A DNA stretch of 64,000 nt from Halomonas maura (GTDB lineage: Bacteria; Pseudomonadota; Gammaproteobacteria; Pseudomonadales; Halomonadaceae), in NCBI RefSeq assembly GCF_030409305.1, contig NZ_JAUFPQ010000013.1, forward strand, positions 186,001 to 250,000, in the 5' to 3' direction. The translations under genes and the position numbers were made by a program. Positions 56,898-64,000 of the stretch are shown here, one piece after another; within the stretch, counting starts at the first letter, position 1; every line of letters starts with the position of its first letter. The notes beneath the pieces are model-generated. The model had not been told where the DNA came from. It searched no databases and worked only from the letters and a program-made list of their open reading frames with translations.

Positions 56898-58268
56898 CTA
56901 GCCGGCGGACAGGATCAGGGTGGCGAGACTGAAGTAGATCAGTACGCCCGAGGCGTCGATCAGGGTGGTCACCAGCGGCGCCGAGGCGGTGGCCGGGTCC
57001 CAGCCCAGGCGGTCGAGCACGAAGGGCAGGCACATGCCGAGCAGGCTGCCGAACAGCACGATGGCAATCATGCTCACCGCCACCACCAGGGCCACCGCCT
57101 CGCCGGCACGGATCACCCCGATCGGCGCCACGGCCAGGGCCATGGTCAGGCCCAGCGAGCCGGCCACCAGCAGCTCGCGCCCCAGCAGCTTGCCCCAGTC
57201 CTTGACGCCGACGTCGCCGGTGGCCATGCCGCGCACCATCAGGGTGGCGGCCTGGGCACCGGCATTGCCGCCGCTGCCGATCAGCAGCGGCAGGAAGAAC
57301 ACCAGCGCCACCTGGGCGGCGATGGTGTCCTCGAAGTAGGCGATGCCGGCGCCGGAGAACAGATTGCCGAACACCAGCAGTACCAGCCAGGTGACCCGCT
57401 TGCGGTACAGGCTGGCCAGCGGTACCCGCCCGACGCCATCCTCCAGCTGGCCGATGGACATCCCCTTGTGGATATCCTCGGTGGCCTCGGACTCCACCAC
57501 GTCCATGGCATCGTCGTGGGTGACGATGCCGACCAGGCGCCTGGCCTCGTCGACCACCGGCACGGCCAGCAGGTCATAGCGGGCGACGATCCGCGCCACC
57601 TCCTCCTGGGAGGTGTCCACCGTGGTATGAATGACGTCGCGGATCATCAGCTCGTCGACCCGGGCCCCGGGCCGCGCCACCATCAGCTGGCGCAGCGACA
57701 TGGTCCCCGCCAGCCGGCCCTCGGGATCGATCACGTACAGCTGGTAGACGGTCTCGGCATCCGGCGCCGTCTGGCGCACCCGCATCATCGCCCGGGACAC
57801 CGTCATGCCGGCGGGGATCGCCACATAGTCGGAGGTCATCAGCGCCCCAGCGGTGCCCTCCTCGTAGCTGGCCAGGCGCTTGAGGTCCTCGCGTTCCTGG
57901 CGTGCCATGCGCCGCAGCAGGGCCTCGCGACGGTCCTCGCCGAGCACCTTGAACAGGTCGGTACGCTCGTCGGCGCCCATCTCCTCCAGTACCGCCAGCA
58001 AGACGTCATCACCCATCGCCTCGGCGATGACGAGCTGCTCCTCGGCATGAAGGTGGCCGACCACGCTGGCCCGCCGCTCCAGGGGCAGGCAATCCAGCAG
58101 GGCGCGCCCGCGCAGCACATCGTCGTCCTCCAGCAGCTCCTGAAGGATCTCGGCGATATCGGCGGAGCGCAGCTCGGGCAACTGGGCATCGAGACGCGCG
58201 CGGTCGTCCGCCTCCAGGGCGGCCAGCAGGGCGGTCTTGTGCGGGATCAGGGCATCATCGAGTGGCAT
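56898..58268 (-). CDS. mgtE: Magnesium transporter MgtE
   Basis: 456 aa. N-terminal MgtE_N helical repeats (LPELRSADIAEILQELLEDDD ... EEMGADERTDLFKVL), a CBS pair (YVIDPEGRLAGTMSLRQLM; IVARYDLLAVPVVDEARRLVGIVTHDDAMDV) that senses Mg2+, and five C-terminal helices with the pore sequence PLLIGSGGNAGAQAATLMVRGMA. AAGGA precedes ATG 58268. The short gap to atpC has no M-box riboswitch. Confidence 0.95.
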   Translation of the reverse strand: MPLDDALIPHKTALLAALEADDRARLDAQLPELRSADIAEILQELLEDDDVLRGRALLDCLPLERRASVVGHLHAEEQLVIAEAMGDDVLLAVLEEMGADERTDLFKVLGEDRREALLRRMARQEREDLKRLASYEEGTAGALMTSDYVAIPAGMTVSRAMMRVRQTAPDAETVYQLYVIDPEGRLAGTMSLRQLMVARPGARVDELMIRDVIHTTVDTSQEEVARIVARYDLLAVPVVDEARRLVGIVTHDDAMDVVESEATEDIHKGMSIGQLEDGVGRVPLASLYRKRVTWLVLLVFGNLFSGAGIAYFEDTIAAQVALVFFLPLLIGSGGNAGAQAATLMVRGMATGDVGVKDWGKLLGRELLVAGSLGLTMALAVAPIGVIRAGEAVALVVAVSMIAIVLFGSLLGMCLPFVLDRLGWDPATASAPLVTTLIDASGVLIYFSLATLILSAG

Positions 58269-58309
58269 CGGACGCGTCCTTGCGATGCCCGGACGGGCAG
58301 GCAACGGCA

Positions 58310-58344
58310 ACGAAAGCGCCCCCCGACACGAGTCCGGGGGGCGC
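58310..58344 (-). terminator. Terminator of the ATP synthase operon
   Basis: GCGCCCCCCG / CGGGGGGCGC, perfect 10-bp stem with a nine-base loop, followed on the minus strand by TTTCG, 29 bases after the atpC stop. Confidence 0.82.
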
Positions 58345-58372
58345 GATCGTCAAACATGGCAGGAGCCCTGGA

Positions 58373-58801
58373 TCAGCTCCGGCCCACCTTGCGGCGCAGC
58401 TGCTGGATGGTGCGCAGCTGGGCCATGGCCTCGGCCAGCTCGGCCGCGGCACGGGTGTAGTCCATCTCCGCGGACTTCTCGTCCATCGCCTTGAGCGCCT
58501 GCTGGCGAGCCTCCTCGGCGGCGGCCTCGTCGAGGTCATCGGCGCGCACGGCCGTATCGGCCAGCACGGTGACCACGTCGGGCTGCACCTCGAGGAAGCC
58601 GCCCGAGACGTAGAAGTGATCCTCGTCACCTCCCCCCAGGACGATGCGGACCGGACCGGGGGCCAGCTCGGTGAGCAGCGGCGTGTGACCGGCCAGGATC
58701 CCGAGATCCCCCATGCGCCCGGTCGCCACGACCTGCTCGGCGGTACCGGAGAAGATCGACGCCTCGGCGCTGACGATCTCGCAATTGAAGCTTTTCGTCA
58801 T
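58373..58801 (-). CDS. atpC: ATP synthase F1 subunit epsilon
   Basis: 142 aa; beta-sandwich start [43 protein letters not shown] and helical C-terminus ([33 protein letters not shown]). Rotor stalk component and inhibitor. Last gene of atp...EFHAGDC, 24 bases after atpD. Confidence 0.97.
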   Translation of the reverse strand: MTKSFNCEIVSAEASIFSGTAEQVVATGRMGDLGILAGHTPLLTELAPGPVRIVLGGGDEDHFYVSGGFLEVQPDVVTVLADTAVRADDLDEAAAEEARQQALKAMDEKSAEMDYTRAAAELAEAMAQLRTIQQLRRKVGRS

Positions 58802-58825
58802 GATGACGTCTCCCAGGTGGAGGGA

Positions 58826-60250
<1,425 letters not shown>

Positions 60251-60267
60251 TCACGCCCTCCCCCGGG

Positions 60268-61149
60268 CTATACGGCGGCGGCGCCACCGACGATCTCGGA
60301 GATTTCCTGGGTGATGGCCGCCTGACGGGCCTTGTTGTACACCAGCTCCAGGTCGTCGATCAGATTGCCGGCGTTGTCGGTGGCACTCTTCATCGCGATC
60401 ATGCGCGCGGCCTGCTCGCAGGCCACGTTCTCGACCACCGCCTGATAGACCTGCGCCTCGACGAAACGCACGAGCAGGCTATCCAATAGCTCCTTGGCAT
60501 CCGGCTCATACAGGTAGTCCCAGCTACCGGGACGCTTGTGTTCTTCGATCGGCGCATCGTTGCCCATCTCGGGAGACAGGGGCAGCAGCTGACGGACCAC
60601 CGGCTTCTGGGTCATGGTGTTGACGAACTCGTTGAACACCACGTAGAGGCGGTCCAGCTTGCCCTCGTCGTACGCATCCAGCATCACCTTCACGCTGCCG
60701 ATCAGGTCGTCCTGCGACGGGGCCTCGCCCAGGCCACTCTTGGCCGCGACCAGGCTGCCGCCGTACTTGCGGAAGAAGGTGGTGGCCTTGCTGCCCAGCG
60801 CGCAGAAGTCGAGTTCCGCGCCGCTGTCGCGCCAGGCCTTGGCCTCCCGGACGACGGACTTGAACAGGTTGACGTTCAAGCCGCCACACAGGCCGCGGTC
60901 ACTGGATACCACGATGTAGCCGACCCGCTTGACCTCGCGTTCCTCCATCCACGGATGCTTGTACTCCGGGTTGGCATCGGCGATGTGGCCCACGACGTTG
61001 CGGATCTGCTTGGCGTAGGGCTGGCTGGCCTTCATCCGGTCCTGCGCCTTGCGCATCTTCGACGCAGCGACCATCTCCATGGCACTGGTGATCTTCTGCG
61101 TGTTCTTGATGCTGCCGATCTGGGTGCGTATCTCTTTTGCAGCTGCCAT
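60268..61149 (-). CDS. atpG: ATP synthase F1 subunit gamma
   Basis: 293 aa; [39 protein letters not shown] at the N-terminal coiled coil, [13 protein letters not shown] in the middle, and the C-terminal helix [40 protein letters not shown]. Central rotor shaft. Confidence 0.98.
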   Translation of the reverse strand: MAAAKEIRTQIGSIKNTQKITSAMEMVAASKMRKAQDRMKASQPYAKQIRNVVGHIADANPEYKHPWMEEREVKRVGYIVVSSDRGLCGGLNVNLFKSVVREAKAWRDSGAELDFCALGSKATTFFRKYGGSLVAAKSGLGEAPSQDDLIGSVKVMLDAYDEGKLDRLYVVFNEFVNTMTQKPVVRQLLPLSPEMGNDAPIEEHKRPGSWDYLYEPDAKELLDSLLVRFVEAQVYQAVVENVACEQAARMIAMKSATDNAGNLIDDLELVYNKARQAAITQEISEIVGGAAAV

Positions 61150-61220
61150 AGCGATCTACCTTTGTTCGTGGCCTCAGAAAGCTCCAGGGCCCGCCCCCTG
61201 GCGGAAACGGGCCGACGGGA

Positions 61221-62765
61221 TTACCAGCTCTGAGTCGCCTTGAACTTGTCGAGACCTTCCTTCAGGCCATTCTTGATCTCGTCGCTGTAGTCGCCGGTCT
61301 GGTTGACCTTGTCGAGCAGTTCGGCGTACTCGGACTTCATGAAGTCCTGCAGGGCACGCTCGAAGTCCAGCACCTTCTTGACGTCGACGTCCTCCAGGTA
61401 GCCCTCGTTGGCGGCATACAGGGAGACGGCCATCTCGGCCACGGACATCGGCGAGTACTGGTGCTGCTTCATCAGCTCGGTGACGCGCTGACCGTGCTCG
61501 AGCTGCTTGCGGGTGGCCTCGTCCAGGTCGGAGGCGAACTGGGCGAAGGCCGCCAGTTCGCGGTACTGGGCCAGGGCCAGGCGCACGCTGCCGCCGAGCT
61601 TCTTGATGACCTTGGTCTGGGCCGAACCACCGACACGGGACACCGAGAGGCCGGCGTTGATGGCCGGACGGATGCCCGAGTTGAACAGGTCGGTCTCGAG
61701 GAAGATCTGGCCGTCGGTGATGGAGATCACGTTGGTCGGCACGAAGGCGGAGACGTCGCCGCCCTGGGTCTCGATGATCGGCAGTGCGGTCAGCGAGCCG
61801 GTCTTGCCCTTCACCTCGCCATTGGTGAACTTCTCGACGTAGTCGGCGTTCACGCGAGCGGCACGCTCGAGCAGGCGGGAGTGGAGGTAGAAGACGTCAC
61901 CCGGGAAGGCCTCGCGGCCCGGCGGACGACGCAGCAGCAGGGAGACCTGACGATAGGCCACGGCCTGCTTGGACAGGTCGTCGTAGACGATCAGGGCGTC
62001 TTCGCCGCGGTCGCGGAAGTACTCGCCCATGGTGCAGCCGGAGTAGGCGGCGAGGAACTGCATCGGGGCCGGGTCGGCGGCGCCGGCGGCGACCACGATG
62101 GTGTGTTCCATGGCGCCGTGCTCTTCGAGCTTGCGCACCACGTTGGCAATCGTCGACTGCTTCTGGCCGATGGCCACGTAGACGCAGGTGACGTCCTTGC
62201 CCTTCTGGTTGATGATCGCGTCGATGGCGATGGCGGACTTGCCGATCTGGCGGTCGCCGATGATCAGCTCACGCTGGCCGCGGCCGATCGGCACCATGGC
62301 GTCGATGGACTTGAAGCCGGTCTGGATCGGCTGGTCGACGGACTGGCGGGTGATGACGCCGGGGGCGACCTTCTCCACCGCATCGGTCATCTTGGCGTTG
62401 ATGTCGCCCTTGCCGTCGATGGGGTTGCCCAGGGCGTCGACCACGCGGCCGCGCAGCTCGGGGCCCACCGGCACTTCGAGGATGCGGCCGGTGCACTGGG
62501 CGGTCATGCCCTCTTCGAGCTGCAGGTAGTCGCCCAGCACCACGGCGCCGACGTTGTCGCGCTCGAGGTTGAGCGTCATGCCGAAGATGCCGCCGGGGAA
62601 CTCGATCATCTCGCCGAACATCGCGTCGGCGAGGCCGTGGATCTGCACGATACCGTCAGACACGCTGACGATGGTGCCCTGGTTACGGGCTTCGGATGCG
62701 ACATCCAGCTTCTCGATACGCTGCTTGATGATGTCGCTGATCTCGGAAGGATTCAGTTGCTGCAT
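61221..62765 (-). CDS. atpA: ATP synthase F1 subunit alpha
   Basis: 514 aa; N-terminal [20 protein letters not shown], Walker [16 protein letters not shown], and the alpha-specific [42 protein letters not shown]. Non-catalytic nucleotide-binding subunit. AGGGA precedes the ATG. Confidence 0.98.
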   Translation of the reverse strand: MQQLNPSEISDIIKQRIEKLDVASEARNQGTIVSVSDGIVQIHGLADAMFGEMIEFPGGIFGMTLNLERDNVGAVVLGDYLQLEEGMTAQCTGRILEVPVGPELRGRVVDALGNPIDGKGDINAKMTDAVEKVAPGVITRQSVDQPIQTGFKSIDAMVPIGRGQRELIIGDRQIGKSAIAIDAIINQKGKDVTCVYVAIGQKQSTIANVVRKLEEHGAMEHTIVVAAGAADPAPMQFLAAYSGCTMGEYFRDRGEDALIVYDDLSKQAVAYRQVSLLLRRPPGREAFPGDVFYLHSRLLERAARVNADYVEKFTNGEVKGKTGSLTALPIIETQGGDVSAFVPTNVISITDGQIFLETDLFNSGIRPAINAGLSVSRVGGSAQTKVIKKLGGSVRLALAQYRELAAFAQFASDLDEATRKQLEHGQRVTELMKQHQYSPMSVAEMAVSLYAANEGYLEDVDVKKVLDFERALQDFMKSEYAELLDKVNQTGDYSDEIKNGLKEGLDKFKATQSW

Positions 62766-62781
62766 GCCATGTCCCTCAGAC

Positions 62782-63321
62782 TCAGGCGGAAAGGGCCTCG
62801 TGGAGGCGGTTCAGTCGACCGCGGACCGACCCGTCGATGACGGTGTCGCCGGCGCGCAGGATGACGCCCCCCAGGAGGGTGGAATCCACCTGAGTGGTAA
62901 TGGAGATTTCGCGGTTCAGACGCTTGGCCAGCGCGCTCGCCAGCTTGTCCTGCTGCCCGTCGTCCAGCGGGAAGGCGGAGACGATGTTCACGTCCATGCG
63001 CTTCTCCTGCTGGGCCTTGAGCAGTTCGAATTGCTCGGCGATGGCAGGCAGGGCCGCCAGGCGCCCCTTCTGGCCGATCAGGCGCAGGAAGTTGCGGACG
63101 CCGTCATCGACGGCGTCGCCGCAGATGTCGACGAGGGCATCCGCCTTCTGCGCGCTGGTCAGGCGCGGATTGCTCAGCACCCGGCGGCGCATGTCGTCGT
63201 CGGCGACGACCTGCGCCACGGTGGCGAGCATGCCGGACCAGTCGGTGAGCGCCTTGTTCTCAACGGCGTGTTCGAAGGCCGCCTTGGCGTAGGGGCGAGC
63301 GACGGTTGACAGTTCCGCCAT
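62782..63321 (-). CDS. atpH: ATP synthase F1 subunit delta
   Basis: 179 aa; [27 protein letters not shown] at the start and the C-terminal [33 protein letters not shown]. Stator subunit linking b to the alpha3beta3 head. GAGGAGGTGA precedes the ATG. Confidence 0.97.
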   Translation of the reverse strand: MAELSTVARPYAKAAFEHAVENKALTDWSGMLATVAQVVADDDMRRRVLSNPRLTSAQKADALVDICGDAVDDGVRNFLRLIGQKGRLAALPAIAEQFELLKAQQEKRMDVNIVSAFPLDDGQQDKLASALAKRLNREISITTQVDSTLLGGVILRAGDTVIDGSVRGRLNRLHEALSA

Positions 63322-63332
63322 GGGTCACCTCC

Positions 63333-63803
63333 TCAGAGCTCTTCGGCGAGTTTGTCAACGAGCTTGCCGTGCTGCTTCTCGTCGATGGCGGACTCCAGGA
63401 TGCGCTCCGCGGCCACGACGGCGAGCCGCGACACCTGGCTGCGCAGTTCATCCTTCGCGCGGTTGATTTCCTGCTCAATCTCGGACTTGGCCTGCGTGAT
63501 CATGCGCTCGCCTTCCTGGCGGGCCTGCTCACGCGCCTCGTCGATCATCTGGTTGGACCGCTTGTGGGCCTGCTCCAGGATTTCGGCCGCCTGCTCCTTG
63601 CTCTCGCGCAGCGTCTCGTTGGCCTGCTCTTCGGCCAGTTCGAGATCGCGTGAAGCACGGCTCGCAGCATCCAGGCCATCGGCGATCTTCTTCTGACGTT
63701 CCTGCAGGGCTTGCATGACCGGCGGCCAGACAAACCTCATGCAGAACCAGACGAAGAACGCAAAGGCGATAGCCTGGCCGATCAGGGTTAGGTTCAGGTT
63801 CAC
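63333..63803 (-). CDS. atpF: ATP synthase F0 subunit b
   Basis: 156 aa; N-terminal membrane helix ([30 protein letters not shown]) followed by a long charged helix that dimerises as the peripheral stalk. GTG start at 63803 with AGAGGTG eight bases ahead, a non-ATG start also seen for other genes here. Confidence 0.96.
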   Translation of the reverse strand: MNLNLTLIGQAIAFAFFVWFCMRFVWPPVMQALQERQKKIADGLDAASRASRDLELAEEQANETLRESKEQAAEILEQAHKRSNQMIDEAREQARQEGERMITQAKSEIEQEINRAKDELRSQVSRLAVVAAERILESAIDEKQHGKLVDKLAEEL

Positions 63804-63867
63804 GCCAGCACCTCTCGCGTCACAGGTTTGGGGTTAACGTCACGACGGGTCTTGCGACCGTCGCGGT

Positions 63868-64000
<133 letters not shown>

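Noticed and set aside
58269..58372. M-box magnesium riboswitch before mgtE
   Set aside because: The 104-base gap is mostly the atpC terminator; too short and without M-box features.
61461..62840. A 459-codon plus-strand frame opposite atpA
   Set aside because: Antisense shadow of a conserved gene with no recognisable fold and no ribosome site.

Overview
The window is a gene-dense, GC-rich stretch of a gammaproteobacterial chromosome, most like Halomonas or a close relative. This is inferred from protein style (acidic, GC-rich, UbiC/UbiA quinone genes, RXKD-type SpoT, crc between pyrE and rph) and from gene order. From rep (about 8.1 kb) to pstS (about 42.8 kb) many genes follow the order I recall from Pseudomonas aeruginosa: rep, pyrE-crc-rph-yicC-gmk-rpoZ-spoT-ridA, oxyR-recG-hup-rubB, ubiC-ubiA-phoB-phoR, phoU-pstBACS. 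The right end is the ATP synthase operon followed by glmU-glmS. I see no prophage, CRISPR, rRNA, transposase or recognisable defence genes; one tRNA (Arg, CCG) is present.

Layout. 0-2.7 kb: phosphonate/phosphite ABC transporter phnD-phnC-phnE on the minus strand plus the first 16 codons of a fourth gene. 2.9-8.1 kb: a histidine phosphatase, formate-THF ligase (fhs), a Pmp3-type membrane peptide, an SRAP protein, tRNA-Arg and a diheme cytochrome c. 8.1-14.2 kb: rep, trmL, pyrE, the Crc-like protein, rph and yicC. 14.2-21.6 kb: a block that separates yicC from gmk. It holds a histidine kinase with its own periplasmic amino-acid-binding-type domain, an NtrC-type sigma54 activator, a consensus sigma54 promoter, a sodium:alanine symporter (AGCS), a glutaminase and an MFS exporter. 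21.7-30.6 kb: gmk-rpoZ-spoT, ridA, thpR-pagL, a YeeZ-like protein, oxyR-recG. 30.7-33.5 kb: a small SCP2-like protein, HU, rubredoxin reductase and ubiC. 33.5-43 kb: ubiA, phoB-phoR, a CysZ-like protein and phoU-pstB-pstA-pstC-pstS, with Pho boxes before phoB and before pstC. 43-50 kb: a YciA-type thioesterase, an orphan Tat-dependent TRAP solute-binding protein, uvrD, hexR, a small unknown gene and an NSS-family symporter. 50-64 kb: DUF72, glmS, glmU, apbE, uppP, mgtE and atpC-D-G-A-H-F-E (the last cut by the window end).

How it works together. Three regulatory circuits can be read from the sequence. (1) A self-contained sensor/activator/sigma54-promoter/transporter/enzyme unit for amino-acid (probably alanine/glutamine-type) uptake and use lies inside a conserved housekeeping block. 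(2) A Crc-like protein that has lost the exonuclease III active site lies 3.4 kb upstream. Perfect AAYAAYAA motifs, the Hfq/Crc target in pseudomonads, occur in three leaders: the alanine symporter, phnD and the YciA thioesterase. (3) PhoB-PhoR with Pho boxes at phoB and, unusually, between pstS and pstC.

Non-coding structure also stands out: two clusters of hairpins that present ANGGA/GGA in their loops (about 25.4 and 55.7 kb), a 139-bp element with 14-bp perfect terminal inverted repeats next to uvrD (44.76-44.90 kb), and several short tandem repeats (GACGCCGT, GAAGAGG, and a 15-bp repeat coding GAGHP at the end of trmL). All names rest on recognisable motifs and gene order; no database search was possible.
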